The notes: generated by a model not told the origin, from the letters alone. Numbered from the stretch's first letter, positions 1-9,470 are shown. The stretch: DNA of 42,244 bases from CADCWK01 sp964244115 (GCA_964244115.1 CAXTHM010000030.1:1-42244); one strand, 5' to 3'. A program made the numbers and translations.

Positions 1-1803
1 ACGATGGTCGGTCGGAGCGTCGGGTACGGTGACCTCGTCGGTGACGCGCACCCGGACGACCCGATCGGCGAGGCAGGCGTCAAGGACCCGGCGGACTACC
101 GGGTCATCGGGCGGTCCGTCCCGAGGGTGGACCTGCTCGCCAAGCTGACCGGCGGGGCCGCGTACGTCCACGACCTGAAGCTGGACGGGATGCTCCACGC
201 CCGCGTCATCCGGCCGATGGTCCGGACCGTCGAGGGCGTCGGCGCGACGCTGGTCTCGGTCGACGAGTCGTCGCTGGACGGCTTGCCGGGAATCGTCGCC
301 GTCGTGCGGAGCGGCAGTTTCCTCGGGGTCGTCGCGGAGCGGGACGCCCAGGCCCTCGCGGCCGCGCAGGCGCTCCGGGTCACCTGGTCGAGCCCTGTCC
401 CGCTGCCGCCCTTCGCCGATCGGTTCGAGGCGATCCGCAACGGGACGACCGTCGAGGAGGGCGTCGCGACCGACGGCGATGTCGCGGCCGGGTTCGCGTC
501 GGCGACGCAGACGCTCTCCGCAACGTATCGGCACCCGTGGCAGGCCCACGCCTCGATCGGTCCGTCCTGCGCCGTCGCCGATGTCCGGCCCGACGGCGCG
601 ACGGTCTGGTGCGCGTCGCAGGGGGTCTTCTCGCTGCGGGCGGCGCTGGCGCCGGTGCTCGGGCTGCCGGAGGACAAGGTCCGCGTCGTCCATAGAGAGG
701 GTCCCGGCTGCTACGGCCACAACGGGGCGGACGATGTCGCGGCCGACGCGGCCCTGCTCTCGCAGGCAGTCGGTCGGCCGGTGCGCCTGATCTGGTCGCG
801 GCAGGGCGAGTTCGCCTGGGAGGGCAAGGGGCCGGCGATGGTCGCCGAGGTCCGGGCCGGGCTGGACGCCGACGGCGAGATCGTCGCCTGGGACGACGAC
901 GTCTGGACGCCGACTCACTCGACTCGACCCGACGGCCAGCCGGGCAACCTGCTGGCGGGGCAGCTCAAGGAGCCGCCGGCGCCGTTCGCCCCGCTCGGTC
1001 GCGGCGGCGGGACGCGCAACGCGCTGACCAGCTACCGGTTCCCGAACCAGCGGGTGACGGCCCATTGGGTGACAGACCCCGCGCTGCGACCCTCGGCGCT
1101 GCGTAGCCTCGGCGGGCTCGCCAACACGACCGCCAACGAGGCGGCGATGGACGAGCTGGCCGCCCTGGCCGGCATCGACCCGGTCGCCTTCCGGCTCCGG
1201 CACCTGGACGATCCCCGCGCCGTGACCGTGATCGAGCGGGTCGCGGCACTGGCCGACTGGGTCCCCCGGACCGACGGGCCGGATGCCTCCGGACGAGTCG
1301 CGGACGACGGGAGCGTGCTGACCGGACGCGGGGTCGCCTTCGCCCGATACGAGACGGCGTACGCCTACGTCGCGATCATCGCCGATGTCACGGTCATCCC
1401 GGCGACCGGCGCGGTCCGCGTCACCCGGGTCGCGGTCGCCCACGATTGCGGGCTGATCGTCAACCCGGACGGGGTCCGCAACCAGATCGAGGGCAACGTC
1501 ATCCAGGGGGTCAGCCGGGCGCTGCTCGAGGAGGTGACGTGGGATGAGACGCAGGTCACGGCGCTGGACTGGGAGCACTACCCGATCCTCGGCTTCGACG
1601 GTATCCCGGCGATCGAGATCGCCCTGATCGACCGTCCCAACGAGCCGTCGTGGGGCGCCGGCGAGGGGGCGATCTGCCCGGTGGTCGCCGCCATCGGCAA
1701 CGCGATCTTCGACGCCACCGGGGCTCGCCTCCGGACCGTCCCGTTCACGCCGGCACGCGTCCGGTCGGCGATCGCCGGTCAGGGGACGCATCCCGACGAC
1801 TGA
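1..1803 (+). CDS. Molybdopterin-binding hydroxylase large subunit, 5' truncated
   Basis: C-terminal 600 or so residues of a xanthine dehydrogenase/aldehyde oxidase-family molybdenum subunit, closest in style to isoquinoline 1-oxidoreductase or nicotinate dehydrogenase subunit B. These enzymes hydroxylate N-heterocycles or aldehydes with water, passing electrons to FeS and sometimes haem partners. The frame is open at base 1. The protein lacks the N-terminal substrate/cofactor segment that usually brings this family to about 700-750 residues, so the true start is probably outside the window. Visible parts are the a/b-hammerhead-type segment near VPRVDLLAKLTGGAAYVHDL, the central cofactor-binding region, and the C-terminal GAGEG motif (Glu at residue 554 counting from the ATG at base 4), which matches the catalytic glutamate. 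The small FeS subunit is not seen and may lie upstream. The family is secure; the substrate is unknown. Confidence 0.9.
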   Translation, partial: TMVGRSVGYGDLVGDAHPDDPIGEAGVKDPADYRVIGRSVPRVDLLAKLTGGAAYVHDLKLDGMLHARVIRPMVRTVEGVGATLVSVDESSLDGLPGIVAVVRSGSFLGVVAERDAQALAAAQALRVTWSSPVPLPPFADRFEAIRNGTTVEEGVATDGDVAAGFASATQTLSATYRHPWQAHASIGPSCAVADVRPDGATVWCASQGVFSLRAALAPVLGLPEDKVRVVHREGPGCYGHNGADDVAADAALLSQAVGRPVRLIWSRQGEFAWEGKGPAMVAEVRAGLDADGEIVAWDDDVWTPTHSTRPDGQPGNLLAGQLKEPPAPFAPLGRGGGTRNALTSYRFPNQRVTAHWVTDPALRPSALRSLGGLANTTANEAAMDELAALAGIDPVAFRLRHLDDPRAVTVIERVAALADWVPRTDGPDASGRVADDGSVLTGRGVAFARYETAYAYVAIIADVTVIPATGAVRVTRVAVAHDCGLIVNPDGVRNQIEGNVIQGVSRALLEEVTWDETQVTALDWEHYPILGFDGIPAIEIALIDRPNEPSWGAGEGAICPVVAAIGNAIFDATGARLRTVPFTPARVRSAIAGQGTHPDD

Positions 1804-1936
1804 ACAGTGCCCGCGGACGATCCCTGCGAAGATAGGGGTAACGGACGCCGTCGTCCTGCCCGCATTGCGTGGACACTGCGGTCGATCCGGGCAGAGGTGG
1901 CCGGGATCTCCGGGCGGTCCGGCAGGAGAGCGTCGC

Positions 1937-2584
1937 ATGACAACGCAACCGACATGGGTCGCGGCCTACCGGATCGGCTTCGCGCTGCTGTCGCTGGTCG
2001 CGATCCTCTACCAGCTCGTCCACTCGATCGACATCAACCCGGATTTCCGCGTCGGCAACTTCTTCAGCTTCTTCACGATCGAGAGCAACATCCTCGCCCT
2101 CCTCGTCCTGCTCGCCTTCGGGCTGAACCGGGTCGGGTCGCCACCTTCGCGCGCCGCCGAGCTGGTCCGTGGCGCGGCCGTGCTCTACATGGTCACGACC
2201 GGGATCGTCTACGGGTTGCTCCTCAGCGGGTACACCGACGAGCTCCAGACCGCGACGCCGTGGGTGAACAACGTCGTCCACCGCATCTTCCCGGTCGTGC
2301 TGCTGGCCGACTGGCTGATCCGCCCACCGGCGGTCCGGCTCACGTTCCGCGACACGCTGCCCTGGCTGGCCTTCCCGATCCTCTACCTCGTCTACTCGCT
2401 GATCCGCGGGCCGATCGTCGACTGGTACCCTTACCCGTTCCTGGACCCGGACGCGGCCGGCGGCTCCGCCGGGGTCGCCGGTTCGGCCCTTGGGATCGCG
2501 GTCGGGGTGACCGTCATGACCTGGCTGGTCACCTGGGTCGGGAACCATCTCCGGCTGGCGAACCGGGCAGGCCCCGCTGTCTGA
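1937..2584 (+). CDS. Pr6Pr family integral membrane protein
   Basis: A 215-residue protein made almost entirely of hydrophobic helices (about six predicted membrane spans). Diagnostic stretches are YQLVHSIDINPDFRVGNFFS near the N-terminus, FFTIESNILALLVLL, and ILYLVYSLIRGPIVDWYPYP towards the C-terminus, which match the Pr6Pr (FAR-17a/AIG1-like) membrane protein family. The biochemical role of bacterial members is not established. The start is chosen at 1937 because AGGAG at 1924-1928 sits 8 bases upstream; an in-frame upstream extension to 1865 has no such site. The gene follows the molybdenum hydroxylase by 133 bases on the same strand. It is convergent with the nitroreductase downstream. 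The family call is good; function is unknown. Confidence 0.85.
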   Translation: MTTQPTWVAAYRIGFALLSLVAILYQLVHSIDINPDFRVGNFFSFFTIESNILALLVLLAFGLNRVGSPPSRAAELVRGAAVLYMVTTGIVYGLLLSGYTDELQTATPWVNNVVHRIFPVVLLADWLIRPPAVRLTFRDTLPWLAFPILYLVYSLIRGPIVDWYPYPFLDPDAAGGSAGVAGSALGIAVGVTVMTWLVTWVGNHLRLANRAGPAV

Positions 2585-2687
2585 CCCCCACGTCGTGCCC
2601 GTCGACGGCCCATCGACCCAGCGCGAACGAGACGCCCCGGGCAGGCTGCCCAGGGCGTTCCGAATCACCTGAACCGATTGGCCACAC

Positions 2688-3206
2688 CTACGACCGGGTG
2701 AACGGCTGGCCCCACTGCTCGCTATAGACGACCTCGTCGAAGGGCTTGCGGGTCTTCTGGCCCTTGCCGCCGGGCGTGGTCGGGTAGCCGATCGGCAGGA
2801 CCGCCAGCACGTCATGGTCGTCCGGGATCCCGAGGATCGGCTTGACCGGGTCGTTGAGCCCGGTGAACCCAACCCAGTTGCTCCCCAGCCCCTCGGACCA
2901 GGCGGTCAGCAGCATCGACTGGACGGCCCGGCTGCCGTCGGACTCCGCCGGCCCGGTCCGATCGATCACGACGACGATCGCCAGCGGCGCCTCGGCGATG
3001 TACGGGCCGTTCCGGGACAGCGCCTCGCCCAGCTTCCCGAGCGTCTCGCGGTCCTGGACGGCGATGAAATGCCAGGGCTGCTTGTTGGACGAGCTCCCGG
3101 TCAGGTACGCCGACTCGACGATCCGCTGGACGACCTCGGCTGGCACGGGCTGGTCGGTGTAGGAGCGGACCGCGAGTACGGTCCGGACGGCCTCGAACGT
3201 TTCCAT
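2688..3206 (-). CDS. Nitroreductase family FMN oxidoreductase
   Basis: A 172-residue nitroreductase-fold protein, expected to bind FMN and use NAD(P)H (or possibly F420H2) to reduce nitro-, enone- or quinone-type substrates. Family features are an N-terminal VRTVLAVRSYTDQPVPAEVV segment (phosphate-contacting Arg-Ser), SSSNKQPWHFIAV after the second helix, and the C-terminal LAVLPIGYP stretch. The length is typical for the short single-domain members. The start is fixed by GAGGGA a few bases upstream of the ATG; longer in-frame extensions to 3503 have poor coding character. It stands alone, convergent with the Pr6Pr gene, and is separated from the next gene by a noncoding stretch with direct repeats. 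The substrate cannot be deduced. Confidence 0.92.
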   Translation of the reverse strand: METFEAVRTVLAVRSYTDQPVPAEVVQRIVESAYLTGSSSNKQPWHFIAVQDRETLGKLGEALSRNGPYIAEAPLAIVVVIDRTGPAESDGSRAVQSMLLTAWSEGLGSNWVGFTGLNDPVKPILGIPDDHDVLAVLPIGYPTTPGGKGQKTRKPFDEVVYSEQWGQPFTRS

Positions 3207-3931
3207 GATGCTGGTCCCTCGATCCCTGCGGCGCTGCGACGGCTGGTCGCGACCCGATCCGCGCCCGTGGCGGCGAGCCAGTGCGTGATCGATCGCCCGT
3301 TCTCCCACCTCATACGCGCGATCCGTGCCGCGCTTACGAATCGTACGCCGGATGTCCCGTGCGCACGCTGGCCGGAGGGCCGCGACGATGGCGCTGCTCT
3401 CCGACGGCCGAGCTGTCCTGTGCGCACGCTGGCCGGAGCCGGGCGCTCGCCAGCCCGAGTCGCCGCCACCCGACCCTCGCCGTCTGACCGGTAACGCCGC
3501 CACCTGGCGCGACTGGCCCGGAGCACCGGCCGGGCGCCGACCAGGTCTCCACCGTGCTGACTGGCCTGCTGCCCGTCGCGGTCGATGGCATCCGGGAGGT
3601 CGTCGGGGGTCGGTGGCGCCCCGGTCCTGTCGGACGACGCGCTCCGGCCGAGCGGCAGTGACAGCGATGGTCTGCTCAGCGTCAGCGTCCCAGCACCAGC
3701 ACCAGCACCGGCACCGGCCGATAAGCGGGTCTCCACGCCGTCGGGGGAGTCATCACCGCGCGTCTCGCCGGGCTCACTGACCGACACCGGCCTGACAGCT
3801 GGCGGCAGCAAGGCTCGGCGACGGCGCGCGGGGACGATGCATGGGACGACGCGAGAGACCGGGTCTAGGATCGGCTCATGGCCTATACTTCCCAATCGCT
3901 AGCGACTACCCTCGCGCACGGGAGCATGACC
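3207..3931. other. Gene-free stretch between nitroreductase and LLM oxidoreductase
   Basis: No convincing gene on either strand: every open frame here is Arg/Pro-rich and lacks family features. It holds a 19-bp direct repeat (3359-3377, 3420-3438) and a short CAGCAC/CGGCAC run around 3691-3719. Promoters for the divergent flanking genes must lie here, but no clear -35/-10 pair was identified. Confidence 0.6.
3359..3438. repeat. 19-bp direct repeat pair, 61-bp period
   Basis: GTGCGCACGCTGGCCGGAG occurs at 3359-3377 and again at 3420-3438. Both copies are preceded by a TGTCC pentamer. The copy-to-copy offset is 61 bases, the same as for the different repeat pair at 13916-14003. The rest of the 61-base unit is not conserved. 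Confidence 0.75.
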
Positions 3932-4999
3932 ATGACGACCGCCACCCCCCGCCCCCTCTCGATCCTCGACCTCTCCCCGATCGCATCCGGCCAGAGCGCC
4001 GGCGAGGCCCTCGCCGCGACGGTCGCCGTCGCCCGGCTCGGCGACCGGCTCGGCTATCACCGCTTCTGGGTCTCGGAGCACCACAACTCGGCCGGGCCGG
4101 CCTCCGGCTCCCCCGAGATCCTGATCGCCCACCTCGGCGCCCACACCGACCGGATCCGGCTCGGTGCCGGTGGGATCATGCTGCCGAACCACCCTCCCCT
4201 TCGGATCGTCGAGGGCTTCCGGCTGCTGGAGGCGCTCCACCCCGGCCGGATCGACCTCGGCCTCGGTCGAGCCCCCGGCACCGACACCCTGACCGCCTTC
4301 GCCCTGCGCCGATCCCGCGAGGCCCTCAGCGGCGACGACTACCCGCAGCTGCTGGCCGAGCTGCTCGCGTTCGACGACGGCTCCTTCGCGGAGGACCACC
4401 CGTTCCGCGCGATCACCCCGGTCCCCGGCGACGTCCGCCTGCCCCCGATCTTCCTGCTCGGCTCCAGCATGTTCAGCGCCGAGCTGGCCGCCCAGGCCGG
4501 GCTCGGGCTGGCCTTCGCCTCGCACATCGGCGGCGCGACGGCCCTCCCGGCGATGACGACGTACCGCGAGACGTTCTCCCCGTCCGATCGCTACCCGGAG
4601 CCGTACGCCCTGCTGACCGTCGGGGTCGTCGTCGGTGAGACGGAGCGGGAGGTCGCCGAACTCCGGCACCTGGCCGACTTCTTCCTGCTGATGATCATCC
4701 GCGGGCAGCGCGGCGCCCGGCCGTCCCGGGCCGAAGCCCTCGCCTACCAGTTCAGCGAGACCGACCGGGCGATGCTGCGGCGGATGCCCGGCCACCGGAT
4801 CGTCGGGACGCCGGACCACGTCGCCGCCGAGATCGACGCCTTCGCCGACCGGACGGGCGCCGACGAGGTCATGCTGATGACGATCGTGCCCGACCTCGAT
4901 GTCCGCCTCCGGACCTTCGAGCTGCTGGCCGATCAGATCGGGACCGGCATTGGGAACGTAGTTCCCGCCGCCCGGGAGATGGTCTCCGTCGCCGACTGA
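3932..4999 (+). CDS. LLM class flavin-dependent oxidoreductase (MsnO8-like)
   Basis: A 355-residue luciferase-like monooxygenase of the group-1 (MsnO8 / TIGR03558-type) subfamily: a TIM-barrel enzyme that uses reduced FMN, or possibly F420, to oxidise an unidentified substrate. Diagnostic stretches are the N-terminal SILDLSPIASGQ, the FWVSEHHNSAG motif with the conserved EHH, LGAGGIMLPNHPPLRIVEGF, and IDLGLGRAPGTD, all in the usual order. The start at 3932 is preferred because GGGAG at 3920-3924 gives 7-base spacing and the family normally begins just before SILDLSP. In-frame ATGs at 3878 and 3926 are alternatives. It is transcribed alone. The family is secure and the substrate unknown. Confidence 0.93.
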   Translation: MTTATPRPLSILDLSPIASGQSAGEALAATVAVARLGDRLGYHRFWVSEHHNSAGPASGSPEILIAHLGAHTDRIRLGAGGIMLPNHPPLRIVEGFRLLEALHPGRIDLGLGRAPGTDTLTAFALRRSREALSGDDYPQLLAELLAFDDGSFAEDHPFRAITPVPGDVRLPPIFLLGSSMFSAELAAQAGLGLAFASHIGGATALPAMTTYRETFSPSDRYPEPYALLTVGVVVGETEREVAELRHLADFFLLMIIRGQRGARPSRAEALAYQFSETDRAMLRRMPGHRIVGTPDHVAAEIDAFADRTGADEVMLMTIVPDLDVRLRTFELLADQIGTGIGNVVPAAREMVSVAD

Positions 5000-5272
5000 G
5001 GCCCGCCCGCGAGCCTGCGTCATCTAGCTGCTACGGTATCGGCAGTCAGGCTTGACGCCTGGCGTGAGGCGCCGGTTCGGAAAGGCCAGAATGCGTGGGT
5101 ATCGCCCCCGCGGGATTCCACGAACCGATCGCCCCGGACCGGGCGCTGAAGCCGCCCGGCAACACGGAGATGCTCACCAGTCCGGGCGCTTGCTCGACGG
5201 AGGGAGTCGGCGGAGAGCATGTGCTGGGCACTGCTGGGCACGTCGTGACCGAGCGTCAGGCGCGGTCGGTGC

Positions 5273-6358
5273 TCAGATCGGCCGGACGAGGTTCTTCATC
5301 ACGGAGCCGGTCGCAGCCTCCCGGATCGCCTCGTCGAACCGGTCCAGCGGGTAGACGCCATTGACCAGGCGGCTCACGTCGATCGTGCCGTCGGTCAGGG
5401 CCGCGATCGACTTCGGGTAACAGTCCGGCCCGAGGTGGCTGCCGTGGATCGTCAGCTCCTTGCTATCGCCGATCACCGTCCAGTTGACCGTCGCCGGCCG
5501 GCTGAAGACGCTGAACTCGACGAAGGTGCCGAGCTTCCGGATCATGCCCAACCCCTGCGTGACGCCGTCCGGGTTGCCGCTGGTCTCCAGGTAGACATCG
5601 CAGCCGTAGCCATCGGTCAGCGCCAGGACCTCGGCGACTGCATCCGTCCCGGTGACATCGATGCAGACATCGGCGCCGAGGTCCCGGGCTAGGTCGAGCC
5701 GGTTCTGGCGCGTCCCGAGCGCGACGACGCGGCCGGTCCCGCCGAGTTGCCGCTTCGCGATCTGGACCATGCAGAGGCCGATGTTGCCGACGCCGCAGAC
5801 GACGACGGTGTCGTCCGGCCGGATCTCGCCCCGGTCGACGGCGTGCCAGGCGCAGGCGAGGGGCTCGATGTAGGCGGCCGCGCCCATGCTGAGCGACGCG
5901 GGCACCTGATGGATGCGCGACTCCCGCGGCAGCCGGCAGTAGCGCGCCATGCCGCCGTCCAGCACCTGCTTGAACCCGAAGATCCACGAGCGCTGGCACA
6001 TCCAGTAGTGCCCCTCCCGGCAGAACCGGCAGACCTCGCACGGGACGATCTGCTCGGCGACGACGCGGTCGCCGAGCGCGACGCCATGCCGCTCGGCCGC
6101 CCCCTCGCCGAGCGCGACGACGTGACCGCTGAACTCATGGCCGGCGATGGCGGGTGCCTCCACGTAGCCCGGCCCATCATCGGATGGCCAGAAGTGCCCG
6201 CCACCGTGCCAGCACTTCACGTCCGACGCGCAGATCCCGACGGCCTCGACCTCGATCAGGACCTCGCCCGGACCGACCTCGGGGACGGGCACCTCCTCGA
6301 GCCGGTAGTCCTGCGGCGCCCAGGTGCGGATCGCCATCATCGTCCGGGGCAGTGGCAT
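5273..6358 (-). CDS. Zinc-dependent alcohol dehydrogenase, erythritol/L-threitol dehydrogenase-like
   Basis: A 361-residue medium-chain dehydrogenase/reductase that should oxidise a polyol or secondary alcohol with NAD+. Catalytic zinc ligands are visible as Cys43 (GICASD), His74-Glu75 (GHE) and Glu165 (YIEPL). The structural-zinc lobe has Cys107, Cys110, Cys113 and Cys121, and the Rossmann loop is GVGNIG at 189-194. The phrases VEAVGICASDVKCWHG, DRVVAEQIVPCEVCRFC and GTFVEFSVFS closely resemble, from memory, characterised erythritol/L-threitol dehydrogenases of mycobacteria, so polyol substrates are likely but unproven. AGGAG seven bases before the ATG fixes the start; the upstream in-frame extension to 6529 is not needed. 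No transporter or kinase for polyol use is adjacent. Confidence 0.92.
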   Translation of the reverse strand: MPLPRTMMAIRTWAPQDYRLEEVPVPEVGPGEVLIEVEAVGICASDVKCWHGGGHFWPSDDGPGYVEAPAIAGHEFSGHVVALGEGAAERHGVALGDRVVAEQIVPCEVCRFCREGHYWMCQRSWIFGFKQVLDGGMARYCRLPRESRIHQVPASLSMGAAAYIEPLACAWHAVDRGEIRPDDTVVVCGVGNIGLCMVQIAKRQLGGTGRVVALGTRQNRLDLARDLGADVCIDVTGTDAVAEVLALTDGYGCDVYLETSGNPDGVTQGLGMIRKLGTFVEFSVFSRPATVNWTVIGDSKELTIHGSHLGPDCYPKSIAALTDGTIDVSRLVNGVYPLDRFDEAIREAATGSVMKNLVRPI

Positions 6359-6565
6359 CGTCGATCTCCTGCGGGTCGGGAACGTCATGTCGGCCGGAGC
6401 CCCAGGCCGGAGACCGATCGACACATCGGGCGGCAACGGCCAGACGGGCCATCCCCGGAACGATAGCAGGCCCCGGTGCCGGAAGGGGGATCCGCGACTC
6501 GCTCGGCACCCGAACGTCCGACGGGTCACCGGGACAGGGTGACCCGAGCGGACGATGCGCCGGGA

Positions 6566-8581
6566 TCAGGTTCGAGCCGAACCGGCCACCCCGTCGCGAG
6601 CGGGAGTGGACCGGTCGGAACCGGCGCGCAGCAGCCCGAGGACGGCCGTCGCACCGGCCGCGACCGGGGAGGCGACCCGCCCGTCCGCGTCGATCCGGAT
6701 CGCGGCCGGCGTCCCCCGGGTCCCGAACCGATGACCGATCCCGAGCCCGTGGTCCAGCACGACCGGCGACCGGAAGCCATGCGCATCCGTCATCGCGGCA
6801 CTGCCGGTCGAGACGATCACGAGGCGCGGCGAGCCCACCGGGCGGTTGGCCTCCCAATCCCGGAGGTCCTCCAGCATCCGGAGGCAATAGCCGCAGGTTG
6901 GGCTCCAGAACAGCAGGACCGTCTCGGCGCCGCGAACGTTGGCCAGGTCGGCCAGCTCGCCACCGATCGCCGGCAGCTCGATCGACGGCACGAGGTCCCC
7001 GATCCCCAGTCGCGGTCCTGTGACCGCGGCGGCCTGCGGGACCTCGGGGCGGAGCTCGGGGGCATTGGCCACCCGTGCCACCTGGACCCGGATCTGGGCG
7101 TCACCGTAGGCCGGCTCCCCGTCACGCATCCCGTCCGGTCGGATGATGACGACGGCCGGGGCCTGCGAGATGCCGTAGGCCGCGATCAGCTCCATGTCCT
7201 TCTGGAGCAGGACATCCGTGATCCCGTGGGCGTCGGTCTTCGCCAGGTTGGCGTCCGGCGTCCCGCGGCTGACGAGGGCGATGGTGACGCGGTCGGCGTA
7301 GTCCCGCTGCCAGCGGCCGAGGTCGGGCAGGAGCACGTCGCAGGGGTCGCACTGCGGGTCGGTGAAGTACAGGGCGACCGGACGGCCCCGACTGAGCAGG
7401 TCCTGGAGCCCGACGGGCCGACCGTCCAGATCGGGCAGCGTGAACGCCGGGGCAGCCGGAGACGCATTCGCCGCCGGGGTCGGGACCGCCGAGGCCGCCG
7501 GGGCCACCGATCCGGATGCCGGGGCCGCCACTCCCGCCAGACTGGCGACCAGGGCCCGGACGGCATCGATCCCGCCGGCGGTGGGTGCGCCGATCCGCCC
7601 GTCGGGCGTGACGAGCACCGCCGCCGGCGTGCCGCCAGCCTGGTAGGCGTCCGAGAGCGTGCGGTCGGGCTGGATTACCAGGGTCGACAGCCCGTGCTCC
7701 TGCCGCTTGGCGAGGTTGGCCTCCCGATCCCCACGGCTCAGCACGACGACCGACATCCGGCCGGCGAAGGCGGCCTCCCAGCGGGGAACGTCCCGCATGA
7801 CCATGTTGCAGGGGCCGCAGTTCGGATCGGTGAACAACAGCAGGGCCGAGCGCCCGCCGGCTCGGAGCGTGTCCAGGGAGACCAGGGCGCCGTCCAGATC
7901 GGGCAGGGAGAAGGCCGGGGCCGGGACGCCGACCGGGAGCCCGACCGGTCGCACCGCGGGCTGGGCGGCGATCGCCGCCTGGGCCGGGACCGCGCCGCCG
8001 GCGGCGATCGCCGTCTCGATCGCCTCGATCCGGAGGAGCAGGCGACCGTTCTGGCCGATCAGGTTCAGCATGACCCAGGCGATGCCGCCCAGGATCGCCA
8101 GGCCGAGCAGGCCGCCGACGGTCAGGGCGATCCCGACGCCCGACAGGTCACCGAGCCAGGCGACGGGACTGGTGCCGGGGTCGCTCCAGCCGCCGACGAC
8201 GATGAAGAGCGCGACGGCGGCGAGGGCCGCGTTGCGGCCGATCGTCGGCCAGCCGGCGGGGGCGGAGTGGATCTGGCCGAAGCAGTGACAGTCCGGCGTC
8301 CGGCCGCGGGCGAGGTTGTAGCCGATCCCGCCGATGAAGACCAGCAGGAGCGCCAGGCCCCCGAGCGCCCCCCAGCGCACCGTCGCCGTCGGCAACAAGG
8401 CGACCGCGACGACCAGTTCGGCGACGGGGAGCAGGAGCCCGGCCACCGGCGCGAGACGCTCCGGCACACCGAAGTCCCGGACGGCCTTGCGCGAGCCGGG
8501 CAGGTCGGCCAGCTTGCCGATTCCGGCCACGACGAAGACCGCTGCCAGGACGATACGCGCGATGAGTAGGACGTAGTCCAT
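6566..8581 (-). CDS. MauE-domain membrane protein fused to three thioredoxin-like domains
   Basis: A 671-residue redox protein. Residues 1-170 form a MauE/DoxX-like bundle of membrane helices (ARIVLAAVFVVAGIGKLADL and others) with a Cys-His-Cys at 98-100 (DCHCFGQ), as in methylamine-utilisation MauE and related disulfide-handling proteins. Three TlpA/AhpC-like thioredoxin folds follow. Each opens with a PAFSLPDLDG-type strand, and their redox motifs are CGPC (255-258), CDPC (411-414) and CGYC (563-566). Low-complexity Ala/Pro linkers separate them. The domains probably sit outside the membrane and receive electrons through the membrane part; the acceptor is unknown. The start is set by AGGAG 8 bases upstream. 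Single MauE-Trx fusions are common in this phylum; the triple repeat is unusual. Confidence 0.9.
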   Translation of the reverse strand: MDYVLLIARIVLAAVFVVAGIGKLADLPGSRKAVRDFGVPERLAPVAGLLLPVAELVVAVALLPTATVRWGALGGLALLLVFIGGIGYNLARGRTPDCHCFGQIHSAPAGWPTIGRNAALAAVALFIVVGGWSDPGTSPVAWLGDLSGVGIALTVGGLLGLAILGGIAWVMLNLIGQNGRLLLRIEAIETAIAAGGAVPAQAAIAAQPAVRPVGLPVGVPAPAFSLPDLDGALVSLDTLRAGGRSALLLFTDPNCGPCNMVMRDVPRWEAAFAGRMSVVVLSRGDREANLAKRQEHGLSTLVIQPDRTLSDAYQAGGTPAAVLVTPDGRIGAPTAGGIDAVRALVASLAGVAAPASGSVAPAASAVPTPAANASPAAPAFTLPDLDGRPVGLQDLLSRGRPVALYFTDPQCDPCDVLLPDLGRWQRDYADRVTIALVSRGTPDANLAKTDAHGITDVLLQKDMELIAAYGISQAPAVVIIRPDGMRDGEPAYGDAQIRVQVARVANAPELRPEVPQAAAVTGPRLGIGDLVPSIELPAIGGELADLANVRGAETVLLFWSPTCGYCLRMLEDLRDWEANRPVGSPRLVIVSTGSAAMTDAHGFRSPVVLDHGLGIGHRFGTRGTPAAIRIDADGRVASPVAAGATAVLGLLRAGSDRSTPARDGVAGSART

Positions 8582-8864
8582 GGACGTGGCTCCTGATCGG
8601 CCGGCGGAAAGTTGCTCTTCGGGGACGGTGCCTGGGTTCGCGAGGTTGATCCGCGCCCACAAGGCCGCTCCGTATACCGAAAGCTTGATTGCACCAGATT
8701 ACGGTGACAGGACCGCACACACAATCCGGCGCTCAGGTCTGGCCGACCAAGCCTGGCAGACGTCGGCCACGTCTCGTATCCGTAGAAGGACGGAATCGAC
8801 CGGTGGGCTCGCCAGTGAGACGGCGACCGGCCCGGCAAGGAATTCAGGCAGTCTCCATGCAGCG

Positions 8865-9008
8865 TCACCGGCGCGTTCCGGTCTCGCCGCTCACGATGTC
8901 GACGCCATCCGTCACGTTCAGGGTCGCGTCCTGCGCGTTACCCGGACTGAACCGGGCATTGAGACCTGACACGAGTAGACAGACGACGGCGAGGAGTGAC
9001 CGGCGGAT
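8865..9008 (-). pseudogene. Remnant of a SnoaL-protein N-terminus, start codon lost
   Basis: Reading the minus strand from 9008 gives IRRSLLAVVCLLVSGL followed by an AQDAT cleavage/linker region. This lines up with MRRTLVAVTCLLLLGL...AQDAT at the start of the intact secreted SnoaL gene at 11551-12594. The initiator ATG is replaced by ATC, no alternative in-frame start with a ribosome site is evident, and the frame ends after about 45 residues without a SnoaL domain. It is most simply read as the front end of a dead paralog. Confidence 0.6.
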
Positions 9009-9218
9009 GCCTTGGTGACCCTTCGGTGGATCGACGGGTCCGATGGCCGATGAGAACGGGCGGGGGCTGGACACGGCTCGACGTGTCCAGCCCAGGGAGC
9101 AACCCGGTGACGGCTTCGAGGCTGAGGCGGCCAGTCGTGTTGCCTCGCTCCGATACCGGCTGACTCCGGATGGACAGGACGCGAGTGAAACGCTCGCGGC
9201 TGGACCGCCTGACCGCCG

Positions 9219-9470
9219 CTACGGGAGCGGCGTCGCGGGCCCGGTCAACCCTCCGATCTGCTGTCTGAGATCGAGCGTGCTGACTTCGACCCAGACCTCG
9301 GCGACCAAGCCGCACGCGATCCGGAAGATGCTGATACCGGTCCAGGAGACCTCGCGGCCGGAGGGCGGAACGCCGAACAGATCATCCCGATCGCGATGCC
9401 GGGCGGGGCAGACCTCACGGGGATCATGTCGTACCCATCCCGACAACTCGGACACCCGTCGAGGAACAGC
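9219..9470 (-). pseudogene. Remnant of a SnoaL-protein C-terminus
   Basis: The minus strand encodes VSWTGISIFRIACGLVAEVW ending in ATPLP and a stop at 9219. This aligns closely with VTWNGINIFRVACGQVVESW...ATPAP at the end of the intact gene at 11551-12594, and the stop falls at the matching place. DNA similarity is also obvious in the matching segment. Upstream the homology shifts into another frame near 9400 (FLDGCPSCRDGYDMIPVRS versus FFTAFPDMR...DDLVAIRWS) with an apparent internal deletion, then fades beyond about 9470. This is a truncated, frameshifted copy. Confidence 0.75.

Noticed and set aside
3663..3725. CAGCAC/CGGCAC run as coding tandem repeat
   Set aside because: Neither strand gives a credible protein around it; a short low-complexity tract is sufficient.
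6476..8569. 697-residue plus-strand frame opposite the MauE-thioredoxin gene
   Set aside because: The minus strand carries three CXXC thioredoxin motifs; the plus frame is low complexity.
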